From: Enterococcus malodoratus ATCC 43197
GTDB taxonomy: Bacteria > Bacillota > Bacilli > Lactobacillales > Enterococcaceae
DNA length: 64,000 bases
Direction: 5' to 3'
Assembly (NCBI RefSeq): GCF_000407185.1
Contig: NZ_KE136481.1
Location: forward strand, 1,712,136 to 1,776,135
Below are positions 55,713-64,000 of this stretch, piece after piece. A program made the translations under genes and the position numbers. Numbering within the stretch: the stretch's first letter is position 1; each line of letters opens with the position of its first letter. The notes under the pieces were generated by a model. That model made no database searches, was not told the DNA's origin, and was given only the letters and a program-made list of their open reading frames with translations.

Positions 55713-56369
55713 TTATTTCCCTCCTTTCTCAGTGTTTTTCTTTGTAGGAAGAATTTCTCCACGATAAATCCACACTTTAACTCCTAGTTTTCCGTATGTT
55801 GTATTCGCTTCTTCCCAAGCGTAGTCGATATCTGCACGCAATGTATGAAGAGGAACAGTACCTTCTGAGTATCCTTCTGAACGAGCGATATCCGCACCAT
55901 TCAAACGACCAGATACTTGAGTTTTGATTCCTTTAGCGCCTGAACGCATAGTGCGTTGGATCGCTTGTTTTTGCGCACGGCGGAAAGCAACACGGTTTTC
56001 TAATTGACGTGCAATTCCTTCTCCGACTAGTTTTGCATCTAAATCTGGTTTTTTGATTTCAACAATGTTGATGTGAACTCGTTTACCAGTTAATTTATTT
56101 AATTCTTTTCTTAGGCTTTCAACTTCAGATCCGCCTTTACCGATAACCATGCCAGGCTTAGCTGTGTGGATTGAAATGTTTACACGATTTGCAGCGCGTT
56201 CGATTTCAACTGTTGACACAGCGGCATCAGCAAGTTTAGTTGCGATGAACTTACGGATTCTCAAATCTTCGTGTAGAAATTCAGCATACTCTTTTTCGGC
56301 ATACCATTTAGCATCCCACTCACGGATAATGCCTACACGCATTCCAATAGGATTTACTTTTTGACCCAC
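55713..56369 (-). CDS. rpsC: 30S ribosomal protein S3
   Basis: This 218-residue protein at the mRNA entry channel begins [19 protein letters not shown]. The KH domain includes [20 protein letters not shown] (20 residues), and the C-terminal domain has [28 protein letters not shown] lies before the ATG. Standard order rplV-rpsC-rplP. Confidence 0.98.
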   Translation of the reverse strand: MGQKVNPIGMRVGIIREWDAKWYAEKEYAEFLHEDLRIRKFIATKLADAAVSTVEIERAANRVNISIHTAKPGMVIGKGGSEVESLRKELNKLTGKRVHINIVEIKKPDLDAKLVGEGIARQLENRVAFRRAQKQAIQRTMRSGAKGIKTQVSGRLNGADIARSEGYSEGTVPLHTLRADIDYAWEEANTTYGKLGVKVWIYRGEILPTKKNTEKGGK

Positions 56370-56382
56370 TGATTATCCCTCC

Positions 56383-56730
56383 CTATTTTTCTGATACCAC
56401 AACGGTAATATGACTTGTACGTTTGTTAATTGGTGAAGCTGAACCTTTTGCACGTGGACGGAAACGTTTCATTGTTGGTCCTTCGTTAACAAATGCTTCA
56501 GAAACTACCAAATTTTCAACATCTAAGTCAAAGTTGTTTTCTGCGTTAGCAACAGCTGACATCATAACTTTTTCAATGATTCCAGCAGATTTATTTGGTG
56601 TAAATTTCAAAATCGAAATTGCTTCCGCTACGCTTTTTCCTCTAATAAGATCGATAACTAAACGCGCCTTGCGAGGAGAAGTGCGAACTGTTTTCGCAGT
56701 TGCCTTAGCTGATGTAATTTGTTCTGCCAT
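56383..56730 (-). CDS. rplV: 50S ribosomal protein L22
   Basis: This 115-residue protein has a long loop lining the exit tunnel. Segments [20 protein letters not shown] (20 residues) and [20 protein letters not shown] fit the family. The macrolide-related loop looks unmodified, without a duplication. It lies 21 bases after rpsS. Confidence 0.98.
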   Translation of the reverse strand: MAEQITSAKATAKTVRTSPRKARLVIDLIRGKSVAEAISILKFTPNKSAGIIEKVMMSAVANAENNFDLDVENLVVSEAFVNEGPTMKRFRPRAKGSASPINKRTSHITVVVSEK

Positions 56731-56751
56731 GTTAATATCCTCCCCTCAAAA

Positions 56752-57030
56752 TTAACGTCTTGTTTTCTTATCGTCGGCGGCATGTCCACGATAAGTTCTT
56801 GATGGTGCAAATTCACCTAATTTATGTCCTACCATGTCTTCCTGGATGTAAACTGGCACATGTTTGCGTCCGTCATAAACAGCAATTGTAAATCCTACAA
56901 AACTAGGGAAAATTGTTGAACGACGAGACCAAGTTTTAATAACTTTTTTCTTTTCAACACCTTGTTGCGCTTCGACCTTTTTCATCAAATGGTCATCAAC
57001 GAAAGGTCCTTTTTTCAAACTACGACCCAT
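56752..57030 (-). CDS. rpsS: 30S ribosomal protein S19
   Basis: This 92-residue head protein begins [20 protein letters not shown] and ends [19 protein letters not shown]. The signature [20 protein letters not shown] (20 residues) is present. AGGAGG lies before the ATG. Normal length. Confidence 0.98.
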   Translation of the reverse strand: MGRSLKKGPFVDDHLMKKVEAQQGVEKKKVIKTWSRRSTIFPSFVGFTIAVYDGRKHVPVYIQEDMVGHKLGEFAPSRTYRGHAADDKKTRR

Positions 57031-57072
57031 GGTGTACCTCCTCTCAAAATATGCGACACATAGTCAATGGTT

Positions 57073-57906
57073 CTATTTAGTCTTACGACGACGTACGATA
57101 AGTTTATCAGACGCAGCCTTCTTGTTACGTGTTTTATAACCCAATGCAGGTTGTCCCCAAGGAGATACTGGAGCTTTACGTCCGACTGGAGCTTTACCTT
57201 CACCACCACCGTGTGGGTGATCGTTAGGGTTCATTACGCTACCACGTACTGTTGGACGTTTACGCATCCAACGAGAACGACCAGCTTTACCGATGTTGAT
57301 CAATTCGTGTTGTTCGTTACCAACAGAACCAATGGTTGCACGGCAAGTAGCTAAGATCATACGAACTTCGCCAGAGTTTAAACGTACTAATACGTATTTT
57401 CCTTCTTTACCAAGTACTTGAGCACTTGTACCAGCTGAACGGATTAATTGTCCGCCTTTGCCGGGTTTCATTTCAATGTTGTGGATTACAGTACCAACTG
57501 GAATGTTTTCAAGTGGTAAAGTATTTCCGATTTTGATATCTGCATCTGTTCCAGATACGATTGTCATGCCAACTTCCAAGCCTTTAGGGGCCAAGATGTA
57601 AGCTTTCACTCCGTCTGTATAATGAACTAATGCAATGTTTGCTGAGCGGTTTGGATCGTACTCGATCGTTTGAACTGTAGCAACCACGTTATCTTTGTTA
57701 CGTTTAAAATCGATAACACGGTATTGACGTTTATGTCCGCCACCTTGATGACGTACAGTGATTCGACCGTTGTTGTTACGACCGGCGTTGTTTTTCAATG
57801 GTTCTAATAACGTCTTTTCAGGCGTTGAAGTCGTGATTTCAGCGAAATCAGAACTTGTCATATTACGACGACCATTTGTGGTAGGTTTGTACTTTTTAAT
57901 CGCCAC
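57073..57906 (-). CDS. rplB: 50S ribosomal protein L2
   Basis: This 277-residue protein is essential for subunit association and peptidyl transfer. [20 protein letters not shown] opens it; [20 protein letters not shown] and the signature [20 protein letters not shown] carry the conserved His near the catalytic centre. AGGAGGGAAACTAGAC is before the ATG. Normal length. Confidence 0.98.
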   Translation of the reverse strand: MAIKKYKPTTNGRRNMTSSDFAEITTSTPEKTLLEPLKNNAGRNNNGRITVRHQGGGHKRQYRVIDFKRNKDNVVATVQTIEYDPNRSANIALVHYTDGVKAYILAPKGLEVGMTIVSGTDADIKIGNTLPLENIPVGTVIHNIEMKPGKGGQLIRSAGTSAQVLGKEGKYVLVRLNSGEVRMILATCRATIGSVGNEQHELINIGKAGRSRWMRKRPTVRGSVMNPNDHPHGGGEGKAPVGRKAPVSPWGQPALGYKTRNKKAASDKLIVRRRKTK

Positions 57907-57950
57907 GTCTAGTTTCCCTCCTACTTACTTTACTAGTGATTTTCTGACGC

Positions 57951-58241
57951 TTATTCAGCAGCGTCAAAAAGTTGAATTTCTTTTGAGTCTTCAGATAAAG
58001 TCACAACAGCTTTGCGACGTTTTTTCGTGAAGCCTTGATATTTACCCATACGTTTTGCTTTTGGTTTAGCATTCATAATGTTTACATTTTTAACTTTAAC
58101 GTCAAAAGCAGCTTCAACCGCTTGTTTAACTAAAGTTTTATTCGCACGAGTGTCAACTTCGAAAGTATATTTCTTTTCATCCATGTCTAACATAGATTTT
58201 TCAGTGATCACCGGGCGTTTAATTACGTCTAGTAAGTTCAT
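57951..58241 (-). CDS. rplW: 50S ribosomal protein L23
   Basis: This 96-residue exit-site protein is the docking point of trigger factor and [23 protein letters not shown] opens it, and [16 protein letters not shown] lies near the end. The ATG overlaps the rplD stop codon by one base (TAATG), so the two are translationally coupled. Confidence 0.97.
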   Translation of the reverse strand: MNLLDVIKRPVITEKSMLDMDEKKYTFEVDTRANKTLVKQAVEAAFDVKVKNVNIMNAKPKAKRMGKYQGFTKKRRKAVVTLSEDSKEIQLFDAAE

Positions 58242-58864
58242 TATGCAAGCACCTCCTCAATTTGAGTAAGAGCGGTTTGCGTTGCTAAGATTTTTTCATT
58301 AGCGACTACATCTAATACAGTAACGTTGTTTGAAGTAGTTACAGTCACGTTTGATAAGTTACGAGCAGCTAACCCAGCAACTTCGTTTTCTGTTTCAAGA
58401 ACAACTAATACCTTAGAATCGATAGACAAGCCAGTTAATACTTGCTTGAATTCTTTTGTTTTAGGTGCGTCAAAGCTTAAAGCGTCAACAGCAACTAAAT
58501 TATTTTCAGCAACTTTTTCTGACAAAACAGATTTAATTGCTAAGCGACGAACTTTTTTAGGAAGTTTGTAGCTGTATGAACGTGGTGTAGGTCCGAAGAC
58601 GATACCACCTCCACGCCATTGTGGTGAACGGATAGAACCTTGACGAGCACGTCCAGTTCCTTTTTGACGCCATGGTTTGCGACCACCGCCACGAACTGCG
58701 CTACGATTTTTCACAGCGTGTGTTCCTTGTCTTAATGACGCGCGTTGCATAACGATTGCATCGTAAACAACACTCTCATTTGGTTCAATTCCGAAGATTT
58801 CTTCATTTAAAGTGATGTCACCGTTTTGAGTTCCATCTTGTTTGAATAATGCTACAGTTGGCAT
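58241..58864 (-). CDS. rplD: 50S ribosomal protein L4
   Basis: This 207-residue protein has a long loop lining the exit tunnel: [20 protein letters not shown] (20 residues) and [20 protein letters not shown]. The macrolide-binding loop looks normal. In E. coli L4 represses its own operon; a long leader precedes rpsJ here, but no E. coli-like L4 site was recognised. Confidence 0.97.
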   Translation of the reverse strand: MPTVALFKQDGTQNGDITLNEEIFGIEPNESVVYDAIVMQRASLRQGTHAVKNRSAVRGGGRKPWRQKGTGRARQGSIRSPQWRGGGIVFGPTPRSYSYKLPKKVRRLAIKSVLSEKVAENNLVAVDALSFDAPKTKEFKQVLTGLSIDSKVLVVLETENEVAGLAARNLSNVTVTTSNNVTVLDVVANEKILATQTALTQIEEVLA

Positions 58865-58891
58865 TCCTTAGTTCCTCCTTTCCTCTAACTA

Positions 58892-59521
58892 TTATTTAGC
58901 TTTTACAGCTTTTTTGATAGTGATTAATGATTTTTTAGCTCCAGGTACATTACCCTTAACTAAGATAGCGTTGCGTTCAACGTCAACACGAGCAACTTCA
59001 AGATTTTGAATTGTCACGCGATTGCCGCCCATACGACCAGCTAATTTTTTATTTTTAAATACGCGGTTTGGTGCAACAGGACCCATAGATCCAGGACGAC
59101 GGTGGTAACGAGAACCGTGAGCCATTGGGCCGCGGCTTTGTCCATGACGTTTGATAACGCCTTGGAATCCTTTACCTTTAGTCGTTCCGGTAACATCAAT
59201 GATGTCTCCAGCTTGGAAAGTATCAACTTTCACTTCTTTACCTACTTCATAGTCTCCTAGCTCAACATCTTTGAATTCTCGAATGAAGCGCTTAGGAGCC
59301 GTGTTTGCTTTTGCAACATGACCTTTCGCAGGTTTGTTAGACAAAACTTCACGCATATCTTGGTAACCTAATTGAACTGCTTCGTAACCATCATTTTCCA
59401 TTGTTTTCACTTGTAAAACAACGTTTGGAGTAGCTTCGATAACAGTAACTGGAATTAATTCACCAGATTCTGTGAAGATTTGAGTCATTCCCACTTTTTT
59501 CCCTAAGATTCCTTTGGTCAT
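58892..59521 (-). CDS. rplC: 50S ribosomal protein L3
   Basis: This 209-residue protein near the peptidyl transferase centre begins [20 protein letters not shown]. The central extension [20 protein letters not shown] (20 residues) and [20 protein letters not shown] are conserved. GGAGGTGTAATC is before the ATG. Standard second gene of the S10 operon. Confidence 0.98.
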   Translation of the reverse strand: MTKGILGKKVGMTQIFTESGELIPVTVIEATPNVVLQVKTMENDGYEAVQLGYQDMREVLSNKPAKGHVAKANTAPKRFIREFKDVELGDYEVGKEVKVDTFQAGDIIDVTGTTKGKGFQGVIKRHGQSRGPMAHGSRYHRRPGSMGPVAPNRVFKNKKLAGRMGGNRVTIQNLEVARVDVERNAILVKGNVPGAKKSLITIKKAVKAK

Positions 59522-59542
59522 GATTACACCTCCATCTTCTTA

Positions 59543-59851
59543 TTATAGTTTGATTTCAATATTCACACCTGATGGTAAGTCAAGCTTCATTAAAGCATCA
59601 ACTGTCTTCGGTGTTGGGTTCACAATGTCGATTAAACGTTTGTGAGTCCGCATTTCGAATTGTTCGCGTGAATCTTTGTATTTATGAGTCGCACGGATTA
59701 CAGTGTAAAGACTGCGTTCAGTTGGTAATGGAATTGGACCTGAAACGCCAGCTCCAGTTCTTTTTGCAGTTTCCACGATTTTATCCGCTGATTGATCTAA
59801 AATACCATGTTCATACGCTTTTAAACGGATACGAATTTTTTGTTTTGCCAT
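59543..59851 (-). CDS. rpsJ: 30S ribosomal protein S10
   Basis: This 102-residue small-subunit head protein also serves transcription antitermination with NusB. It starts [20 protein letters not shown] at 59851, after GAAGGAGGGAACAAG. The signature [20 protein letters not shown] (20 residues) is present; the loop around the Lys-Tyr-Lys of [14 protein letters not shown], where tigecycline-resistance changes have been reported, looks intact. The frame stays open upstream for 52 codons, but that is leader. First gene of the S10-spc-alpha cluster. Confidence 0.97.
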   Translation of the reverse strand: MAKQKIRIRLKAYEHGILDQSADKIVETAKRTGAGVSGPIPLPTERSLYTVIRATHKYKDSREQFEMRTHKRLIDIVNPTPKTVDALMKLDLPSGVNIEIKL

Positions 59852-60015
59852 CTTGTTCCCTCCTTCGCCTATTTTAAAAGTAGACATAGCTCCACGAAAA
59901 TCTCCGTCACGCTCGTTCGTGGCAAAGCGTCCGGGCGTGTCGCAACCTCTCGTTTCAAAGCCGACGGATTCTTTTCGAACCCCCCAGTGTTTGTTGCACT
60001 CCTGCAAACAGCACC
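59852..60015 (-). promoter_or_regulatory. Leader of the S10 operon
   Basis: About 164 bases between the predicted transcript start and rpsJ, GC-richer than its surroundings, with a hairpin CCACGAA / TTCGTGG near the ribosome binding site. No stop codon occurs in the rpsJ frame, but no upstream start has a proper ribosome binding site. It may be a regulatory leader. Confidence 0.5.
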
Positions 60016-60021
60016 TTTATG

Positions 60022-60050
60022 ATTATATTATATGAGACCTATGATTGCAA
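60022..60050 (-). promoter_or_regulatory. Promoter of the S10 ribosomal protein cluster
   Basis: TTGCAA (60045-60050), a 17-base spacer and a perfect TATAAT (60022-60027). An 8-bp inverted repeat TTTTCTGA / TCAGAAAA lies just upstream. Confidence 0.8.
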
Positions 60051-60145
60051 GGATTTTCTGAGTGATTTTCGATTTTTCGTCCTATTTTCAGAAAACAGTA
60101 AAATTTAATAGATAGAAAAAATTTTCTTTCCTATTATATAGGTAT

Positions 60146-60898
60146 TCATTTCACCTTTTTTAACAGATGATAAAATCTCTTTGAAAAGGTATACGCATCT
60201 CCAGGCCAGCGAGCTGAAAGATAATTACGATCTTCCGTGACAAATGCTGGCGATTCATTCTTTAGAGAATCACGACGTAGTGAAAATACACCTGATTGAA
60301 ATTGTTTCGAACTTTTCAGACCAGATTTCACTTCATCCTCCACTGTTATTGGATAGGTTCGATAATAATCACTCAGCCATAGCACCGTTAAATAGTACGC
60401 ACTCATTTCCTGCATTTTTAACAGAGAAGTTGTTTGATAATCATAGAGTACGGATCGTTGATTTTGCGGATTTATCGTTCTAATTGCTAAAACAGTACCA
60501 TGACAGATCGCACCTATTATTTTCTTTTCAGCAAAGAATTTTGCAACTTTTGCTTGTAAGACTGTGGACTCTAAATAAGTCTTCATTCCTTTATCGTGCC
60601 CTCCTGGCAATATAAGTCCATCGTAGTCGCTTGCTTTGATCTCCGAATAACTGATCGGATGCTTAAATGCGGTATCCGCACTCATTCGTTGGTACGCCTC
60701 GATCGCTGTATCATTTGCCATTAAAAAAGTCTTGAAAACGCCAAAACCTCTACCCGTGATTAGGCGCTCATCCGCAGCAGCAGCCTTTCCGTTGGGCGTC
60801 GCAAAAACGATTTCAACCCCTCGGCTCGTTAGGTATTCCCAAGGCACCGCTGATTCTGTTGGATCGAACCCGTAATGAGGCAATGGAATAAGGATCAT
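60146..60898 (-). CDS. DJ-1/PfpI superfamily protein (type 1 glutamine amidotransferase-like)
   Basis: This 250-residue protein of the DJ-1/ThiJ/PfpI class begins MILIPLPHYGFDPTESAVPW. The nucleophile elbow IGAICHGTVLAI places Cys132 next to His133, and LILPGGHDKGM is the second conserved loop. The FDPTE motif near the start recalls the Hsp31/HchA branch (glyoxalase or chaperone activities reported), but the exact activity is open. GGAGAGGTG precedes the ATG. It is placed between the tuf terminator and the S10 promoter; no partner gene is evident. Confidence 0.87.
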   Translation of the reverse strand: MILIPLPHYGFDPTESAVPWEYLTSRGVEIVFATPNGKAAAADERLITGRGFGVFKTFLMANDTAIEAYQRMSADTAFKHPISYSEIKASDYDGLILPGGHDKGMKTYLESTVLQAKVAKFFAEKKIIGAICHGTVLAIRTINPQNQRSVLYDYQTTSLLKMQEMSAYYLTVLWLSDYYRTYPITVEDEVKSGLKSSKQFQSGVFSLRRDSLKNESPAFVTEDRNYLSARWPGDAYTFSKRFYHLLKKVK

Positions 60899-61018
60899 AT
60901 TACACCTCTCCTTTCAAAAGATTTACATTGGTATCGTACTAGAATTTTTAATAAATTTGAAACGATAGCATCTAAATCAGTTTTAACCAGCAATTCGAAA
61001 TGTGAACGTGTAACTAAC

Positions 61019-61052
61019 AAAAAAAGAGTCACCGATAAATCGGTGACTCTTT
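61019..61052 (-). terminator. tuf terminator
   Basis: AAAGAGTCACCGAT / ATCGGTGACTCTTT, a 14-bp perfect stem with a tiny loop and seven T on the minus strand. Confidence 0.92.
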
Positions 61053-61083
61053 ACGTCCGAGCAAATTTTAAGTTGTAGGTTGA

Positions 61084-62271
61084 TTAAGCTTTAATTGTAG
61101 TTACAACGCCTGAACCAACAGTACGTCCGCCTTCACGAATAGAGAAACGAGTTCCGTCTTCGATCGCGATTGGGTGGATTAATTCAACTTCCATAGTTAC
61201 GTTATCACCAGGCATTACCATTTCAGTACCTTCTGGTAGATCAACTACACCAGTTACGTCAGTTGTACGGAAGTAGAACTGAGGACGGTAGTTAGTGAAG
61301 AATGGAGTATGACGTCCGCCTTCTTCTTTAGTTAAAACGTAAACTTCTGCAGAGAATTTTGTATGTGGAGTGATTGAAGCTGGTTTAGCCAATACTTGTC
61401 CACGTTGGATGTCTTCACGTGCAACACCACGTAACAATGCACCAATGTTATCGCCTGCTTCAGCGTAATCTAACAATTTACGGAACATTTCAACACCTGT
61501 AACAGTTGTTTTAGCAGTTGCTTCAGCAATACCAACGATTTCAACTTCGTCACCAACGCGAACTTGTCCACGTTCAACACGACCAGTTGCAACAGTTCCA
61601 CGACCAGTGATTGAGAATACATCTTCGACTGGCATCATGAATGGTTTGTCAGTATCACGAACTGGTGTTGGGATATATTCATCAACAGCAGCCATTAATT
61701 CTAAGATTTTTTCTTCGTATGAAGCATCGCCTTCTAAAGCTTTCAAAGCTGAACCAGCGATAACTGGAGTGTCGTCGCCTGGGAAGTCGTATTCTGACAA
61801 TAAGTCACGAACTTCCATTTCAACTAATTCTAGTAATTCTTCATCATCAACCATATCCATTTTGTTTAAGAATACAACGATGTAAGGAACACCAACGTTA
61901 CGAGATAACAAGATGTGTTCACGAGTTTGAGGCATAGGACCATCAGCAGCAGATACTACTAAGATAGCTCCGTCCATTTGTGCAGCACCAGTGATCATGT
62001 TTTTAACGTAGTCCGCGTGTCCTGGGCAGTCAACGTGAGCATAGTGACGGTTGTCAGTTTCATACTCAACGTGAGCAGTGTTAATAGTGATTCCGCGTTC
62101 GCGTTCTTCTGGAGCACCATCAATTTGTGCGTAATCCATAGCAGTCGCGCCGCCTTTTTTAGCAAGTACAGTTGTAATTGCTGCTGTTAAAGTAGTTTTA
62201 CCATGGTCAACGTGTCCGATAGTACCAATGTTAACATGGGGTTTTGAACGGTCAAATTTTTCTTTAGCCAT
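61084..62271 (-). CDS. tuf: Elongation factor Tu
   Basis: This 395-residue GTPase delivers aminoacyl-tRNA to the ribosome. G1 is GHVDHGKTT (19-27), the switch II region is [20 protein letters not shown] (20 residues), G4 is [12 protein letters not shown], and G5 is GSALKAL. Domains 2 and 3 are intact ([33 protein letters not shown]). AGGAGGAACATTTTAA is upstream of the ATG. It follows fusA by 161 bases, with its own promoter, the usual str-operon end. Confidence 0.98.
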   Translation of the reverse strand: MAKEKFDRSKPHVNIGTIGHVDHGKTTLTAAITTVLAKKGGATAMDYAQIDGAPEERERGITINTAHVEYETDNRHYAHVDCPGHADYVKNMITGAAQMDGAILVVSAADGPMPQTREHILLSRNVGVPYIVVFLNKMDMVDDEELLELVEMEVRDLLSEYDFPGDDTPVIAGSALKALEGDASYEEKILELMAAVDEYIPTPVRDTDKPFMMPVEDVFSITGRGTVATGRVERGQVRVGDEVEIVGIAEATAKTTVTGVEMFRKLLDYAEAGDNIGALLRGVAREDIQRGQVLAKPASITPHTKFSAEVYVLTKEEGGRHTPFFTNYRPQFYFRTTDVTGVVDLPEGTEMVMPGDNVTMEVELIHPIAIEDGTRFSIREGGRTVGSGVVTTIKA

Positions 62272-62382
62272 TTAAAATGTTCCTCCTAAATGAGTTTTGT
62301 TTTTTATTCTGATAGGTCCGTACCGCAGAAGCGATACGAGCCCATATCATCAGTTAATTATTTTACATGAAATACTGTTAAA

Positions 62383-62412
62383 AATATAGGTCTTTTACTA
62401 GAAACCTGCCAA
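62383..62412 (-). promoter_or_regulatory. tuf promoter
   Basis: TTGGCA (62407-62412), an 18-base spacer and TATATT (62383-62388), in the fusA-tuf gap. A small hairpin GTATCGC / GCGGTAC follows in the leader. Confidence 0.65.
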
Positions 62413-62432
62413 AATCAATTGACTTTTAAGAA

Positions 62433-64000
62433 TTATTCAGCTTTGCCGCCGTTTTTCTTAATAATCTCTTCTTGAACAGATTTTGGTACATCTTCATAGT
62501 GGTCAAAGACCATCATGAATGTTCCGCGTCCTTGAGTAGAAGAACGAAGCGTTGTTGCGTAACCGAACATTTCAGCTAACGGTACAATAGCGTTAACGAT
62601 TTGTGCGTTACCATGAGCTTCCATACCTTCAACACGACCACGACGAGCAGTTACGTGACCCATAACATCACCTAAGTAATCTTCTGGAACAGTAATCGTA
62701 ACCTTCATCATTGGTTCAAGAATCGCAGGGCTAGCTTTCTTCGCAGCAGCACGGAGCGCCATAGACGCAGCTACACGGAAGGCCGTTTCATTCGAATCGA
62801 CATCATGGTATGAACCATCATAAAGTTTCGCTTTAATATCAACCAATGGATAACCAGCTAGTACACCGTTTGCCATTGAATCTTCTAATCCCTTTTCAAC
62901 TGCTGGAATGTATTCACGAGGAACCACACCACCGACAATTGCATTTTCAAATTCAAAGCCGGCACCTTCTTCGTTTGGCGTAAATTCGATCCATACGTGA
63001 CCGTATTGACCTTTACCACCAGACTGACGTACAAACTTACCTTCTGCATTTGTCGCAGCACGGAATGTTTCACGATAAGATACTTGAGGCGCACCAACGT
63101 TTGCCTCTACTTTAAATTCACGACGCATACGGTCGACCAAAACGTCCAAGTGAAGTTCACCCATACCAGCGATAACAGTTTCGCCAGTTTCAACGTTTGT
63201 TTCAACGCGGAATGATGGATCTTCTTCAGCAAGTTTTTGTAATGCAATACCCATTTTATCTTGGTCAGCTTTTGATTTTGGTTCAACAGCAACTTCGATA
63301 ACTGGATCAGGGAATTCGATAGATTCTAAAATAACTGGTGCATCTTCAGCACAAAGTGTATCCCCAGTTGTTGTATCTTTCAATCCAACAGCGGCAGCGA
63401 TATCACCTGAGTAAACTGTATCGATTTCTTTACGAGTATTTGCATGCATTTGCAAGATACGACCAATACGTTCACGTTTGCCTTTAGATGCGTTCAAAAC
63501 GTATGAACCAGAGTTTAAAACACCTGAATAAACACGGAAGAATGTTAAACGACCTACGAATGGGTCAGTCATAACTTTAAACGCTAGTGATGAGAATGGA
63601 GCTGAATCATCAGCCGGACGTTCAGTTTCTTCGTCAGTTTTAGGGTTAAAACCTTTGATTGCAGGTACGTCAGTAGGTGCTGGAAGATAGTCAATGACTG
63701 CATCCAACATCAATTGAACCCCTTTATTTTTGAATGCTGATCCACATAAAACTGGATAGAAATCAACAGCTAGTGTAGCTTTACGGATACCCGCTTTTAA
63801 TTCTTCATCAGTGATTTCTTCACCTTCTAAGAATTTCATCATTAGGTCTTCATCAGTATCAGCAACTGCTTCAACTAATTTTTCACGCCATTCTTCAGCT
63901 AACTCTTGATAATCTGCAGGGATTTCAGTCTCTTGGATTTCAGTCCCTAAATCATTTGTGTAGATTTCAGCTTTCATTTTAACTAGGTCGATAATACCAG
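62433..64000 (-). CDS. fusA: Elongation factor G, C-terminal 522 residues (N terminus outside the window)
   Basis: EF-G is the GTPase that drives ribosomal translocation. The frame is open to the window edge, where [13 protein letters not shown] connects to the G domain that lies outside. Visible are domain II ([18 protein letters not shown]), domain III ([20 protein letters not shown], 20 residues), domain IV ([17 protein letters not shown] with the GQYGHV tip region) and domain V ([20 protein letters not shown], 20 residues). The internal ATG at 63977 is not a start. It is followed by tuf in the same direction. Confidence 0.97.
   Translation of the reverse strand, partial: GIIDLVKMKAEIYTNDLGTEIQETEIPADYQELAEEWREKLVEAVADTDEDLMMKFLEGEEITDEELKAGIRKATLAVDFYPVLCGSAFKNKGVQLMLDAVIDYLPAPTDVPAIKGFNPKTDEETERPADDSAPFSSLAFKVMTDPFVGRLTFFRVYSGVLNSGSYVLNASKGKRERIGRILQMHANTRKEIDTVYSGDIAAAVGLKDTTTGDTLCAEDAPVILESIEFPDPVIEVAVEPKSKADQDKMGIALQKLAEEDPSFRVETNVETGETVIAGMGELHLDVLVDRMRREFKVEANVGAPQVSYRETFRAATNAEGKFVRQSGGKGQYGHVWIEFTPNEEGAGFEFENAIVGGVVPREYIPAVEKGLEDSMANGVLAGYPLVDIKAKLYDGSYHDVDSNETAFRVAASMALRAAAKKASPAILEPMMKVTITVPEDYLGDVMGHVTARRGRVEGMEAHGNAQIVNAIVPLAEMFGYATTLRSSTQGRGTFMMVFDHYEDVPKSVQEEIIKKNGGKAE

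Noticed and set aside
55276-58864. Resistance-type changes in ribosomal proteins L4, L16 and L22
   Set aside because: The loops show no obvious insertion, deletion or duplication; single substitutions cannot be judged without a reference.
59852-60007. In-frame N-terminal extension of rpsJ (52 codons)
   Set aside because: S10 is always about 102 residues and the ATG at 59851 has a perfect ribosome binding site; the extension is leader RNA that happens to lack stop codons.

Overview
The window is chromosomal core sequence of a low-to-moderate GC lactic acid bacterium, almost certainly an Enterococcus. The grounds are the Ddl protein (very close to the enterococcal enzyme as I remember it), the order ddl-murF-cshA-acpS-alr-mazF, the plsX-linked second acyl carrier protein, the fused glutathione synthetase GshF, the L17 downstream element RNA after rplQ, and strong AGGAGG-type ribosome binding sites with several TTG/GTG starts. 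I cannot name the species. No insertion sequence, prophage, CRISPR array, tRNA or rRNA gene was seen.

Layout. Positions 1-2.3 kb: the start of a Mga-like regulator, a divergently placed sortase-fold surface protein without the expected catalytic arginine, and an overlapping XRE-regulator/small-membrane-protein pair. Positions 2.3-9.2 kb (all minus strand): ddl, murF, cshA, acpS, alr and mazF, covering cell-wall precursors, an RNA helicase and a toxin-type RNase. cshA has a structured leader of about 290 nt; mazF has a 94-bp duplicated leader and no visible antitoxin gene. Positions 9.3-16 kb: a metallophosphoesterase / 12-TM protein / DUF188 operon, two plus-strand genes (a hypothetical protein and a LOG-family enzyme), gshF and an unknown 68-residue ORF. 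Positions 15.9-22.4 kb: the rnc-smc-HAD-ftsY operon. Positions 22.6-30.5 kb: an isochorismatase-like hydrolase, a secreted GH25 lysozyme with three C-terminal repeats, the recG-plsX-acp group and the Gls24/FakA pair. Positions 30.8-33.9 kb: rpmB and a YfhO-type membrane glycosyltransferase.

Positions 33.9-41.5 kb form a coherent nucleoside-salvage locus: a BMP lipoprotein, an ABC ATPase and two permeases import nucleosides; a nucleoside hydrolase releases ribose; a ribokinase phosphorylates it; and a divergent Crp/Fnr-family regulator flanks the set. A CRP-like dyad lies between the regulator and the hydrolase where it could activate one and repress the other, and a cre-like site lies just upstream of the BMP gene.

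Positions 41.6-64 kb: truA, a SAP/DUF6434 protein, the ECF vitamin transporter module ecfA1-A2-T, then the whole S10-spc-alpha ribosomal protein cluster (rpsJ to rplQ, minus strand) with secY, adk, infA and rpoA. Promoters were recognised upstream of rpsJ and internally before infA. A DJ-1/PfpI-family gene separates rpsJ from tuf, and the window ends inside fusA. Most of the window is ordinary housekeeping DNA. The parts worth a second look are regulatory: the cshA leader, the mazF leader duplication and the Crp-type operator.
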